Source: Aldehydirespirator sp965204415
GTDB taxonomy: Bacteria; Actinomycetota; Acidimicrobiia; Acidimicrobiales; Aldehydirespiratoraceae
Direction of reading: 5' to 3'
Length of the DNA stretch: 64,000 nt
NCBI GenBank assembly: GCA_965204415.1
Contig: CBDBEL010000004.1
Location: 806,001 to 870,000, forward strand
The notes under the pieces were generated by a model that had not been told where the DNA came from, made no database searches, and saw only the letters and a list, made by a program, of their open reading frames with translations. The translations under genes and the position numbers were made by a program. How positions within the stretch are numbered: position 1 is the stretch's first letter; every line of letters starts with the position of its first letter. Positions 44,192 to 53,800 of this stretch are shown here, piece by piece.

Positions 44192-44933
44192 CGCTGGCCT
44201 CCTGACCTTTGGCTTGTCGAACGATTGTAGCCATCGCGACGGCCTCTGCTTCCATGAGCTCGAGCCGGTGCTGCCGTTCCGGTACGACGCCCGCCTCGAC
44301 CGACGCGTTGGAGCGGGACAGAAGCCGCAGCCAGGCGTGCACATCAGATGAACCGGCACCGCTCTTGTAGTCGGTCCCGGTGACCACCGAGAGGTGCTCG
44401 ACGTTGAAGGCCCAGGCGTGCTGCAGTTGCGTGCGCAACTGGACTTCGACGCGCAAACCGTCGTAGCGAGTCCAGAGGTGCACCGCCCGGTACCCGGAGT
44501 CGCGTGGCTGCGTCACATAGTCGCGGACCGTGTCCGGCCGCCCGTTGCGAGCCTCGCTGCTCGCCATGAACCGGGCCTGGACTCGCTCGACCTCCTCCTG
44601 GGTGGCGAACACGGCCCGGCAGCCGCCGAGGTCCTGCAGGCTCGACAGCTTCATCGTCGGCATGCGACGGAGCTTGTCCACGATGGTGGGGGCCCGCTTC
44701 AAGCGCTGCGACAGCTCAAGCACCGCCAGTTCCTCGATGGCGATGCATGACCGCAGTTCGTCCATCGCGCTGTCCATTGGGCCATGGTGAGCCTCGCGGA
44801 ACGCCTCGAGCACGACGTTGGCCTCAGCCTGCTCGGCGGCGGACGGTAGCGGCTCCCGCGCGAGCAGGGAGCGGAGCAGCGTCTTTCCGGCCCTGTCGAT
44901 CTGACCCTTCGAGTAAGGCAGCGTGGCGGCCAT
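44184..44933 (-). CDS. RelA/SpoT-domain protein (candidate toxSAS)
   Basis: A 249-residue protein with a RelA/SpoT nucleotidyl-pyrophosphotransferase domain. RLKRAPTIVDKLRR is the (R/K)xK...KLxR ATP-binding element, LQDLGGCRAVF contains the Asp of the D-x-x-G-x-R motif, and DSGYRAVHLW plus VEVQLRTQLQHAW form the G-loop and acidic Mg/product site. It lacks HD-hydrolase, TGS and ACT domains, so it is a small single-domain synthetase. Such proteins can be housekeeping small alarmone synthetases or toxic (toxSAS, making (pp)pApp or charging tRNA-CCA with pyrophosphate). The linked duplicated small genes favour the toxin reading. Start ATG 44933. Confidence 0.82.
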   Translation of the reverse strand: MAATLPYSKGQIDRAGKTLLRSLLAREPLPSAAEQAEANVVLEAFREAHHGPMDSAMDELRSCIAIEELAVLELSQRLKRAPTIVDKLRRMPTMKLSSLQDLGGCRAVFATQEEVERVQARFMASSEARNGRPDTVRDYVTQPRDSGYRAVHLWTRYDGLRVEVQLRTQLQHAWAFNVEHLSVVTGTDYKSGAGSSDVHAWLRLLSRSNASVEAGVVPERQHRLELMEAEAVAMATIVRQAKGQEASDG

Positions 44934-45324
44934 AGTTCCTCAAGGTGGACGACAGCCGGGGGCCCGCTAGGCGAACCCCCGGCGCTGGATGGACTGATGA
45001 GCTTCAGTGATCCAAAGCTACTAACAGCCTATAACAGTATACCCCAAATTGTTACCTGCAACGCCGCTCAGGATCGGGTCAAAAGGGGCGGATCAGCCCG
45101 ATCTCCGGCGAGACTGCGCCCGATCAGTCCCCGATACGGGCTAGTAGGGGACGGCCTCGATCCCGCCGCCGAGGCCAAAGCGGCGCGGCCCCGGCATAGA
45201 ACACGACGGTTTCTGCCGAGGTTTTTCGGCAACGGCCCGCCCGCAGGTCTAATACCTCCCAGAGGCAGCGCCGACCACCGGTCACCGTCAGGTTTGCTCA
45301 TGGCCCGAGAGAAGCAAAGAGTGT
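44934..45324. other. intergenic region with AT-rich promoter patch
   Basis: About 390 bp between the RelA/SpoT gene and the two-TM gene. At 45018-45055 it is sharply AT-rich, with TATACT (minus strand, 45036-45041), a TATAGG just downstream, and two TAACAG direct repeats (plus strand). This is the likely promoter/operator of the RelA/SpoT operon. No gene seen in the rest. Confidence 0.5.
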
Positions 45325-45669
45325 CTACTCCGGCGACCCTGACGGCGCGATCTGCGTCTTGTGCTTGTCGCGGGTCACGAAGATCAGGAAGAACACGACT
45401 GCCAGCACGAACCAGCCAATGGCCATCACTACAACAAGGCCGGTCCCGATGGCGTTGCCTGCGGACTGACCGCACGCCTCGGCCCACTCATCGGCGTCTT
45501 CAAAGAGGTCGGCCTGTTCGCAACGGGCGTCGAGCGTGTCCTGCTCGGAGGCAGCAGAGACGGCCATGGCGCTGCACGAACCACCGAACACGAGCATCAC
45601 GATCATGAGCCAGAACATGACCCTTCGGGTCCGGTTGCGGACGACCTTGGTTTCGTAGCTGTCGGGCAT
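45325..45669 (-). CDS. two-TM membrane protein of unknown function
   Basis: A 114-residue protein not recognised. Hydrophobic helices lie at residues about 17-40 (VMFWLMIVMLVFGGSCSAMAVSA) and 77-100 (GLVVVMAIGWFVLAVVFFLIF). Between them is a 35-residue acidic loop with two Cys, and a basic C-terminus. The start ATG 45669 has GGAGGGA six bases upstream. An in-frame extension to 45744 is unsupported. It is encoded on the same strand as its neighbours but isolated by ~390 bp on either side. Confidence 0.7.
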   Translation of the reverse strand: MPDSYETKVVRNRTRRVMFWLMIVMLVFGGSCSAMAVSAASEQDTLDARCEQADLFEDADEWAEACGQSAGNAIGTGLVVVMAIGWFVLAVVFFLIFVTRDKHKTQIAPSGSPE

Positions 45670-46095
45670 GGTGGCTCCCTCCGGTGCGGGTTGGGGTGTT
45701 GTTGCCAACAGACACCTGTGACCGGCCGAAGGGAGCCCTGACAACCCCCATACGCTGAGGTCCGGTCACGGTGAGAGGCGTGGCAGATGCCTCCGATGTC
45801 TGTTGGCGCTCAGCACGGTAGACGCCGCACGCGGTGAAATCCACTTGCGGCCAATGCGACCCTGCCAGGTCAGTATCCACAACCCACAGAATTACGAGAG
45901 CCGCCCTGTGCCGAAGGTGGCTCGTTGTCTGGACCCCTTGAGAAGAGCGCCAACCGGGGCTCGCTCAATCGGCAGAAAGCGCGATGAACCTTGGGCCGTC
46001 CACAGCAGCGGCCATCATCGCCATCCTCCTAGAGGGCTATCGCCCGACTACGCAAGAGTGTCGTTGTCGTCCTAGGAATCGGGACCGGGTGGGGT
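45670..46095. other. intergenic region, nothing recognised
   Basis: About 425 bp after the six-gene operon's last stop and before the two-TM gene. No ORF with family features, no hairpin of note. Confidence 0.5.
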
Positions 46096-46935
46096 TCAGG
46101 CTCCGCAGGCGTCGAGGACTGGAAACGCGGCCCGCTCGACGCCTAGGAGGTCGAACTCGATCGTGCCCTGCGAGGGACCGCGGGCGTCCGCGGTCGGACC
46201 CGACCAGGTCTCGAACTCCAGCACCGGTCCCGAGTTCTGGTCCGTACTCGCTTCCGCGGCCCGGCGCAACCGTGCGGCGAACATGAGCGAGTCGGCGTGC
46301 TGGTCCACCGTGCCGGGCACGGGAGGCCACAGCACCGTCACCTCGGCCTGCGCCGAGTGTCCGCTCCACAGGGCGACGTCGGTGGGTCGGGCCCCTTCGA
46401 ATCGGTACTGGACGGGAGTCGGTACGCCGTAGAACCGCTGCGGTGGGCCGAAGTGCCACAACCACACGTCCAGGAACGATCCGGCCAGCCGGTCGTCGTC
46501 TTCGCCCTCCAGCCGGTCCTCATCGTTGTCGCCGCGCCAGCAGTTCAGACTGATGCTCGGAGCGAACTCGCCCCAGTCGTAGCTCACGGTGTGGCTGCGG
46601 GCGGTGAGGTGGGCGGAGATGCTGTACCCGCCCCGGCTGTCGGACCGCTCCTCGACTACCCACTCCCCCAGCGGACCGGTGTCGACCTGTCCGCAGTGCG
46701 ACAGCTCCGCCTCCAGGGAGTCGGCGAGGGCATGCATGTCCCAGAAGTAGCGAGCGTCGGCGTTATCGCGGTAGTCCGGGCACACTCCGGGCACCATCGT
46801 CGAGGGCGTCTCGAGTGCGATGCGGTAGCCCTCGCCGTCGCCTCCTCGGGCGCGCGGCTCGTCGTCGAGCACAGACACGCCCGCCCCGACCAGAACAACG
46901 AGGCCGAGAGCCAGCACGACCCGGATGAACCACAC
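46096..46935 (-). CDS. exported/anchored protein, last gene of tubulin-vWA operon
   Basis: A 279-residue protein with an N-terminal membrane anchor/signal (residues 4-24: FIRVVLALGLVVLVGAG), the remainder predicted outside. No domain recognised. The mature part is rich in Asp/Trp/Cys (several Cys, as in SHCG, LNCWRG and LDACG, could form disulfides). Some gene-family likeness to the lipoprotein upstream is suggested by similar size and composition only. It is 39 bp after the lipoprotein stop and so is the distal gene of the operon. Start ATG 46935. Confidence 0.72.
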   Translation of the reverse strand: MWFIRVVLALGLVVLVGAGVSVLDDEPRARGGDGEGYRIALETPSTMVPGVCPDYRDNADARYFWDMHALADSLEAELSHCGQVDTGPLGEWVVEERSDSRGGYSISAHLTARSHTVSYDWGEFAPSISLNCWRGDNDEDRLEGEDDDRLAGSFLDVWLWHFGPPQRFYGVPTPVQYRFEGARPTDVALWSGHSAQAEVTVLWPPVPGTVDQHADSLMFAARLRRAAEASTDQNSGPVLEFETWSGPTADARGPSQGTIEFDLLGVERAAFPVLDACGA

Positions 46936-46974
46936 TGGCGCTACCGCCCGCTCCGGCCGGGCGCCGCGCCGCGC

Positions 46975-47667
46975 CTACCAGACCCCACCGCAGATCTCCA
47001 CGACGTGGCGGATGCGCTCGTCGGCCTTCGATCGCGGATCGAGGCGGAAGCGCCACTCGAGGGGGGCGCTGCCGTCGGGCTCGGGGAACACCGCGATCAC
47101 CCGCAACTCGGCGCCGTCCTGGCCGGCGGTCCGGCGGAGGAACCTGACGGCGGTATCGATGTTCTGCTCGCCGGGGACGTGGGCGACGAACCCGTCCACC
47201 AGGGACGATCCGTCGACGTCGAGTGCCATGATCACGTCTCTGGGACCGCTGTCGCCGTCGAAGTCGAGCTCCCAGCCGGCCCAGCGGCGCGGATGGAGAT
47301 CCGGGTCGTCGAGCAGCGGCCGCGACGGCGTGAACGTCATGTCCAGGGAGCCCTCGCCGTCGCTGTCAGAATCCCAGCACGCCACCGAGAGGCGGGCAGG
47401 CAGATGCTGCCCGTAGCGGGACACGTAGCCCTCGCAGTCGTCCTCGCCGACGCCGTCGCAAGCCGGCAGGCGGGGCCGCTCCTCGGCGAATGCGAAGGCC
47501 GCCACCGTGGTTCCCGCAGTCTGGGCGGGAACCAGATTGGCCGGTGCGACCATCAACTGCCATTCGTGGGCGTCGGGCGGCTCGGCCGGCCAGGGCCGGG
47601 AGCACGACACGACCACCACTGCCGCCATCAGCGGCGCGACCAGTCGAATCAGTATCGGGATTCTCAC
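46975..47667 (-). CDS. predicted lipoprotein of tubulin-vWA operon
   Basis: A 230-residue protein with a lipoprotein signal: hydrophobic LIRLVAPLMAAVVVVSC then SRP, with VVSC as lipobox, giving Cys at about residue 22. The mature part has no recognised domain; it contains four Cys and Asp-rich segments (DSDSDGEGSLDM). Start is GTG 47667 in GTGA overlap with the hub gene's stop, so translation is coupled. Extension to 47886 is in the hub gene and unsupported. Likely attached to the outer leaflet of the membrane, where it could contact the vWA domain. Confidence 0.75.
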   Translation of the reverse strand: MRIPILIRLVAPLMAAVVVVSCSRPWPAEPPDAHEWQLMVAPANLVPAQTAGTTVAAFAFAEERPRLPACDGVGEDDCEGYVSRYGQHLPARLSVACWDSDSDGEGSLDMTFTPSRPLLDDPDLHPRRWAGWELDFDGDSGPRDVIMALDVDGSSLVDGFVAHVPGEQNIDTAVRFLRRTAGQDGAELRVIAVFPEPDGSAPLEWRFRLDPRSKADERIRHVVEICGGVW

Positions 47668-50501
47668 GTCACTCCTCCTGTGGGCCGCGGCCCGACATCG
47701 CTGTAGTCGTCCTGCCATCCCCGCAGATGCTCGGGAGGGATCTGGTCGGAGTACTCGACCCGCCAGGCCATCATCACGACCGTCCCGGCGCCGAGGCCGC
47801 GCCCCGCCGTCACCGGATCCTGGGTTGCGAAGGCGTGGATCGCCGGTGCCCGGCCGGCAGCCGCAGGGGCGAGCGTGTCGCTCCAAGAGAAGCGGTGCCT
47901 CACATCGCTCGCGGCCAGTTCCTGCTCGGTCGTGCCGGCGTCGAGGAACTCCTCGCTGCTGCGATGGGCCGCGACCGGGCCGTGGACCGCGGCGGGATGC
48001 TCGAGCAGGCCCAGGTAGCGAGCCGCGGCGGTGCCGTCGTCGCCGTCTTCGCCGTCAGCGCCTGCGGACAGCAGCCGTCTCCAACGCGACGCGACAGCCT
48101 CCCTCACCGCCCAACCGTCGAGGGCGACGGCAGACGTGAAGTCCTCGCGCGCTCCCCGAACCGGGCCCCCGTCGCGAGGATCGCGGTGAACGGTGGCACC
48201 GCGCGGCGCGGCGTCGCCGTCGGGCGGGGCGAAATCGCCGAGCACGCGCTTCGCGTACTGCTGCTCCCAGGCGTGCAGCACGTCGCTGTAGACGCTGGAG
48301 AGCCAGCCCCGGCTCGTCATCTGCTCCTTGAGCTTCTTCTGCTCGGCTTCGACGAGTTCCTCTGAGGGGTCGGCGGCGCCTACCAGCATCGACGCGGGAG
48401 GCGCCGGGTCGAGCCGCAGAGCCGCCGGGTCGGGCGCGTCGCGCCGCGCCCCCTGTGGATCCCCGAAGGGACGGTGCAGGATCTCGGTGAGGATCCGGCG
48501 ATGGTCTCGGAACTGCTCCCGGAGGCTGTGCAGGCGCAGCAGCTCACCGGCGTAGTGGGTCGCCCCGATCGCGTGCCGTCGGCGCAGCCGCTCGCCCGCG
48601 TTCAAGTCCTCCACCGCGTCGCGGAAGCGGCGAACTGCCGCCGAGCAGGCCCACAACGCCGCCGCGGCCACTGCGAATCCGATGAGGATCCAGCCGATCG
48701 GCCAAATCCTGGGGTCGTACGCGGTGCGGGCCGGCCACGGGGTCGCGGCCTCCCAGCCCGCCGCGAGGTACGGCCAGCGCTGGTCGAGGCCAGCAGCGAC
48801 CGCGGCGAGCACCGCGACGGTCCCGGCGACCAGAGCCACCCGGGCCCGTGTGCGGGCGGACATCGCCTCCTCGTGCTCCCTGCCCGGTGGCCACACCGCG
48901 GCGCAGCGCAGGAACTGCGCGTGGGCGCGCATTATCCCCCGGTCGACGCTCGCGCCGAGCCTGGACATGAGGGTGTCGTGATGGCCGCCGAAGGGCAGCG
49001 CGTCAGCCTCGGGCTCGAACCATTCGCCCTCCGAGTCGTCGTCCTCGCCGTCGTGGCCCGGCGTCGGGGCCGCCGGTTCGGGCGCACCCGGGGAGGCGTC
49101 ATCGCTCGCCGGCGGCTCGTCGCTCGCCGGAGCGGCAGGCTCGCCGTCGGGGTGATGCATCGACGCGAGCTTGTCGGGCCCGAGGCGGTAGGCACTGTCC
49201 GGGGACGCCGCGCCGGGCGTTACGCGATCTTCGGCGAGGTCCGAGGGGGACGCCGGGGCGAAGATGTCTTGGGCCGTGTCGTCGTGTGGAACGCGTGGCG
49301 GCGCGAGGGCCGAGGGGTCGCGCCAGACGAGCCGCTCGCCGTCGGGGCTGCGGTCGCTGAGGACGGGCGACACGCCGGCGGGCAAGTCCGAACCGTCGAC
49401 GAGTCCCAGCAGTGTGGAGCGCATCGTCTGCCAGGTCTCCGGCGACGATCCCAGGGCGCCTGAGGAGAGCACGCCGACCGGGAACCTGCTCATCTTGATG
49501 TGCTCGATCAGCGCGTCCAGATTCTCCAAGTCCGCGACACCCTCCAGATCAAGGCGCGACATCCGGTCACGGGGCGACTCGGTGACGCCGCCGGTCCTCC
49601 GGGCCAGACGCCCCAGCGCGAACTCGGCCTCGGTCACCGGCCGAGGAGGCCTGACCGTGCCCAGCAAGCTGCGCCACAGGCCTCGCGGGTCGGGGTCGTC
49701 GGCGGCGCCGGCGCCGGATCGAACCGGCTCGCACTCGAGACGGCACAGCTTGATGACCTGATCGGCGACATCGGACGGCGGAACCGATCCGGCCAGCGCG
49801 GCCCTCGATCCTGCGCTGCGAGGCGCGGGCCACGGGGGTGACTCGGGAGCGCCGAGAGAGGCGATGTCGGGCGCGTGCAGCACCCGGACCTGCGCGTGGG
49901 CGATCCGGGGGTGCTTCATCTGGCCCGAGTAGCGATCGGCCAGATCGAGAGGCTCCGCGGCGCCGCGCCAGCCTGCGGCGACACAGAGACCCAGCGCCGC
50001 GCCGAGCACCAGAGGCGCCTGGCCGGACGCGTCGGTCATCGCGGCGCGGCTGCTCGAGGTGACACGCCGGTCGTGCAGCAGGTGAGCGTCCCAGTTGCCG
50101 GCGAAGTCCCAGTGACGGTACTCGCAGGGATGCCTGGGCACGGTCACGGTGATGGATCTCACATCGACGTTCGCTCCGACTTGGCTCAGCGCGGTCTCAC
50201 AGGCCGCGTCCTCTGCCCGCCTCGCCTGTTCCGACGTGTTCGCCGAGCCCCGCAGGGCCACGAGCCAGAGCTCGGCGAGGCCGCGGTCGGCGACCGAGCC
50301 GAGGTGCCCGGACACCCAGTTCCGGCCGTGGGCGGCTTCGCAGGGCGCGTTGTCGAGCGAGGACCTCAGGTCGTCGGCGTGCGCCCAGGCGACCGGTCCC
50401 AGCATCCCGGCCCGGGCCCAGGCCTTCAGGCTGGACCTGAGAACGCCCGTGTCGGCCTCGTCGGCCGCCGACGTCAGAAGGACCAGCCTGTCGGCATCCA
50501 T
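47664..50501 (-). CDS. large two-TM protein of tubulin-vWA operon
   Basis: A 945-residue protein not recognised by family. The N-terminal ~230 residues are alpha/beta (LVLLTSAADEADTG ... LAELWLVALRGS). The middle is disordered and acidic/proline-rich (residues about 420-520). Two membrane helices lie at about 553-573 and 598-620 (VALVAGTVAVLAAVAAGL and WPIGWILIGFAVAAAALWA). The C-terminal ~320 residues are helical then beta-rich and include FRDHRRILTEILHRPFG and a WRVEYSDQIPPEHLRGWQ end. It is 41 bp downstream of the tubulin-like gene and overlaps the lipoprotein gene. It could tie the cytosolic tubulin polymer to the membrane; that is inference. Confidence 0.75.
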   Translation of the reverse strand: MDADRLVLLTSAADEADTGVLRSSLKAWARAGMLGPVAWAHADDLRSSLDNAPCEAAHGRNWVSGHLGSVADRGLAELWLVALRGSANTSEQARRAEDAACETALSQVGANVDVRSITVTVPRHPCEYRHWDFAGNWDAHLLHDRRVTSSSRAAMTDASGQAPLVLGAALGLCVAAGWRGAAEPLDLADRYSGQMKHPRIAHAQVRVLHAPDIASLGAPESPPWPAPRSAGSRAALAGSVPPSDVADQVIKLCRLECEPVRSGAGAADDPDPRGLWRSLLGTVRPPRPVTEAEFALGRLARRTGGVTESPRDRMSRLDLEGVADLENLDALIEHIKMSRFPVGVLSSGALGSSPETWQTMRSTLLGLVDGSDLPAGVSPVLSDRSPDGERLVWRDPSALAPPRVPHDDTAQDIFAPASPSDLAEDRVTPGAASPDSAYRLGPDKLASMHHPDGEPAAPASDEPPASDDASPGAPEPAAPTPGHDGEDDDSEGEWFEPEADALPFGGHHDTLMSRLGASVDRGIMRAHAQFLRCAAVWPPGREHEEAMSARTRARVALVAGTVAVLAAVAAGLDQRWPYLAAGWEAATPWPARTAYDPRIWPIGWILIGFAVAAAALWACSAAVRRFRDAVEDLNAGERLRRRHAIGATHYAGELLRLHSLREQFRDHRRILTEILHRPFGDPQGARRDAPDPAALRLDPAPPASMLVGAADPSEELVEAEQKKLKEQMTSRGWLSSVYSDVLHAWEQQYAKRVLGDFAPPDGDAAPRGATVHRDPRDGGPVRGAREDFTSAVALDGWAVREAVASRWRRLLSAGADGEDGDDGTAAARYLGLLEHPAAVHGPVAAHRSSEEFLDAGTTEQELAASDVRHRFSWSDTLAPAAAGRAPAIHAFATQDPVTAGRGLGAGTVVMMAWRVEYSDQIPPEHLRGWQDDYSDVGPRPTGGVT

Positions 50502-50542
50502 CTCATATCACCGGTACCCGGATCATCCACGGCCGGGCGCCC

Positions 50543-53500
50543 TCAGATGACCGAGCCGGTCTGCGGCTTCCCGGCGATCAGATCCCTGAGGTCCTGATAG
50601 CAGGGGATGAAGATCGGAGCGAGTTCGGTGGTCATCGCGCCGGGCTCGGTCCAGCCGTCGATGGGGCGCACCATGTGACGGTCCATCGTCTCGTGGTTCC
50701 TGAAGCGGTCGAGGTTGGCGTCGAGGTAGCCGAGGACCTCCCTGCGGCGCCGGTCCTCGCTGTCGCCCGAGGCCTTCGGACCCTCTGTGGCGACGGCGGG
50801 GTGCGGCGGCTCGCCGGTCTCCAGGAGTTGCGAGAGGTCAGTCGGGATGCGGCCGTGCCGGGTCGGCAGCCCCAGATCGTAGAGCCGGCGGTAGGCGTCG
50901 TAAACCCCCATGCCCTCACCGCCCACCGTGCCGAACGTCAGACAGAAGCTCTCCAGCAACGCCGCGAGCAGGTCGTCATGGTCCCGCAGACTCGTCAACA
51001 GCGGCCACGGGAACGTCGCCTCGCCGCCGGAGGACGCGGTGATTCGGATTGCGGTGGTCGGATCGGCGGTGATGTAGCCGCACAGACGAGCCACCGCGAA
51101 TCCCGCGACCATCGCCTCGAGGGCTTCTCGGGGCAACGGCACGAAAGCCTCGAGGGTCCGGCCCCTGCGCCACATCCAGAACGTCGCGGAACGCTGTGAG
51201 GGCGTGCCGCTCTTCTGCAGCGCCTCGGCGACCGGCACGGCGAAGGACCGCACGGCCATCGGGTACATCGGACGGCTGATATAGGAGGAGACCAGGACCG
51301 ACGAGCTGTCCTGCACGCTGGCGGCATACCAGGCGTCGCCGACAACGCTGCGGGCAGCGTCCTGGGCCGGATGGCCGTCCCCGAACGGGAACTGCGAGCA
51401 GACCGTGAGGAACTCCAGGGGATCGCTGTTGGTGTGTCCGTAGAGAGCCTCGTCGATCCGGACGAGGGGATCGGCCGCCTGCTTGGCGTTGCCGAGCTGC
51501 TGGCGGAAGTTCACCATGCGGCTCGGGTGGTCGTCGCGCTTGCGGCCCGTCTCGTCCACCTCCTCCAGGTAGGACCGCAATCCCTCGCTCACGCTCCGGT
51601 TGAACCGCTCGCCGGGCCGGCGGGTCCACTCGCGCACACGCCGCTCGATGTCGTTCTCGCTCGCATCGCACACCACGTCAGCGTGCTGGCCGGGCTGCCA
51701 GCGGTGGTGCTCGCCGGGCCGTACCAGGGGCTTCATCTCGCTGTCGCCCGCGATCAGCCGGTAGCGGAGCGCGTCGGTGGTGAGGTTCCCGAAGGGAACG
51801 TCGTCGATGCGTGCCTCGGCACACAGGTCGCCGAGCAGGTCCGGCCACCTGTCGTGGCGTTCCAGGGGGAACTCGACGGTGGAGGGCAGGTAGCGCGACG
51901 ACCGATCGGTGACGCCCGACGGCCAGGCCTTCACGCTGTCCTCGTCGAGAGCGTTGCCGACCTCCTGCTGCGCGGCCCTCACCGTGCGCCCGAGCGCTCC
52001 GAAGACCTGCTCGCCCGCGGCCTCCATGGCCTGGGCCGCATGTTCGAGCCGCTCGGCGCGCCACCGCTGCGCGACTCCGCGGGCGATGCACTCGGCGGCG
52101 GTGCACACCTCGGCGGAGTTGCCGCTCAACACCTCGGGACTTTGGAGCGCGCCGAGACCCTTCTTCACTTCTGTTCGGTACGCACGCCCGGCTTGCTCGG
52201 CTTCAGAGCGGATCCGGTTGACGTCGGCGGGGTTGAGCTTCTCGGCCACATGCGAGAGGGCAGCGGCGGCGACGCTCAGCGACGACAGCGCCGCCACCGC
52301 CGACGTCGCCCTGCAGGTCGCCTCTACCAGTTGGTGGCACCATCGGCTGTCGGGCGGAACGTCGGCCTTGTCGACCCACTCGTCGGCCAGACGGCCACCG
52401 ATGGACTTAATCCGCTGCTCCCATTGCTCGCCCGGCCCCTGCTGGTTCGCCGGGAACTGGAGCGCCTCGATGACCTGGTCCCGCACGCTTCGCACCGCCT
52501 CGACCGAGGCGAAGCTCTCGACCGCGGAGAGGTAGCCCCGGGCGGAATCGCCGCCGACGGTGGCACCACGGTGGATTCTGTCGGCGTAGTGCTGGCCCAG
52601 AGCCTCGATCTGTTCCTGCTCGGTGTCGTCGGCGGATCGGCTCGCAAGCTGGCTCAGCCGCAGATGTCCCTCCGACAGGCTCTCGAGGACTTGGCGGGCG
52701 AGCAGCTGCTCGGCCCACAGCGAGAACCGGTCCCGGCCGACGGTGATCTTGGCCGCGCCGAACGAGGACACCGCTCCGAAGAGGTGCTCTTGCGCGAAGG
52801 GGTAGCCGCCGTCGTTGTCCTTGGCGGAATCGCGCCAGTTGACGTTGATGAAGTTATGGATGCGCTCCTGCACGACGTCATCGACCACCCAGGTGGACAG
52901 CGCTTCGCCGGTGGCGCGATAGACCTCCGCTGTGTCGCCGAGGTCGGTGCCGCTGTAGCTGTGGCGTCCGACCAGGAAGATGGAGTGGGGACCCACACCC
53001 GGCTCGTTGACGTTCTTGGTGCCCAGCGGCGACTCGATCTCCCCCGGTCGGGACCAGTAGGCGGCGAGCATCTCGCTCATCAGTCCGAGCGAGTTGGCCG
53101 CCATCGAGCCGGAGTCGGGCAGATCGAAGATGTCGTTGGTGAACAGCACCAGCGCGGGATGGCTGCCGCGGGGGTCACAGGCCCGGACCAGGTCTATGAC
53201 ATCGAGCGCCACGCCGGCGCCGGTCCCACCAGCCATCGACGAGATGACCACCACCAGCGGCTCAGGGGTCGCACCGCCGAGCTCGGACTCGAAGCCGAGA
53301 CGAGATCCGACTTCGTGCAGCTGCGGCCCGCTGGCCGCGGTACGGACGAAGGCCTCCTTGAGGCGATCCAGCACTGCGCCCTCCAGTGACAGCAGCCCTG
53401 CGGCCCGGCCGATCCCGCGGTTGCGGCCCGCGCCGTCTTTGAGCGGCACTCGGACCGCTCTGGGGTCCGGGAGCCAGCCGCACAGCGGCCGGGCATTCTG

Positions 53501-53782
53501 GACCGGTCCGTCCGCGCTGTATCTGATGGTCAGGGCCTCATAGAGATCCCTGTAACGGGGGACCATCGTCGATATCGACAGAAAGTCCGCGGCCGGGATC
53601 TCGGGGATCTCCGTGGGATCCTCCTGCACGGTCAGCGTGTCGAGTCCGATGAACTGCCAGGCGTCGGGCATGCCGTCCACCCAGCCGCTGTGGCTGAGGT
53701 GACGCCTCACGGCGTCGCGCACGTAGCGCACGGCCTTGGTGCCTGAGCCGCCGCAACCGATGAAGATGGCCGGTCTGAGCAT
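50543..53782 (-). CDS. tubulin/FtsZ-superfamily GTPase, Tubulin_2-like
   Basis: A 1079-residue protein with an N-terminal tubulin/FtsZ-like GTPase domain. Residues 7-18 (FIGCGGSGTKAV) match the glycine-rich T1 loop, and residues 180-196 (ISSMAGGTGAGVALDVI) match the tubulin signature loop GGTGSG. FTNDIF follows. These are the marks of the Tubulin_2 (PF13809-type) proteins, also described as FtsZ-like with vWA partners. The C-terminal ~700 residues are largely helical with no known domain. Start ATG 53782, 18 bp after the vWA stop. As a predicted polymerising NTPase it should be cytosolic. Confidence 0.85.
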   Translation of the reverse strand: MLRPAIFIGCGGSGTKAVRYVRDAVRRHLSHSGWVDGMPDAWQFIGLDTLTVQEDPTEIPEIPAADFLSISTMVPRYRDLYEALTIRYSADGPVQNARPLCGWLPDPRAVRVPLKDGAGRNRGIGRAAGLLSLEGAVLDRLKEAFVRTAASGPQLHEVGSRLGFESELGGATPEPLVVVISSMAGGTGAGVALDVIDLVRACDPRGSHPALVLFTNDIFDLPDSGSMAANSLGLMSEMLAAYWSRPGEIESPLGTKNVNEPGVGPHSIFLVGRHSYSGTDLGDTAEVYRATGEALSTWVVDDVVQERIHNFINVNWRDSAKDNDGGYPFAQEHLFGAVSSFGAAKITVGRDRFSLWAEQLLARQVLESLSEGHLRLSQLASRSADDTEQEQIEALGQHYADRIHRGATVGGDSARGYLSAVESFASVEAVRSVRDQVIEALQFPANQQGPGEQWEQRIKSIGGRLADEWVDKADVPPDSRWCHQLVEATCRATSAVAALSSLSVAAAALSHVAEKLNPADVNRIRSEAEQAGRAYRTEVKKGLGALQSPEVLSGNSAEVCTAAECIARGVAQRWRAERLEHAAQAMEAAGEQVFGALGRTVRAAQQEVGNALDEDSVKAWPSGVTDRSSRYLPSTVEFPLERHDRWPDLLGDLCAEARIDDVPFGNLTTDALRYRLIAGDSEMKPLVRPGEHHRWQPGQHADVVCDASENDIERRVREWTRRPGERFNRSVSEGLRSYLEEVDETGRKRDDHPSRMVNFRQQLGNAKQAADPLVRIDEALYGHTNSDPLEFLTVCSQFPFGDGHPAQDAARSVVGDAWYAASVQDSSSVLVSSYISRPMYPMAVRSFAVPVAEALQKSGTPSQRSATFWMWRRGRTLEAFVPLPREALEAMVAGFAVARLCGYITADPTTAIRITASSGGEATFPWPLLTSLRDHDDLLAALLESFCLTFGTVGGEGMGVYDAYRRLYDLGLPTRHGRIPTDLSQLLETGEPPHPAVATEGPKASGDSEDRRRREVLGYLDANLDRFRNHETMDRHMVRPIDGWTEPGAMTTELAPIFIPCYQDLRDLIAGKPQTGSVI

Positions 53783-53800
53783 CTGCTACTCCTAACTGTC

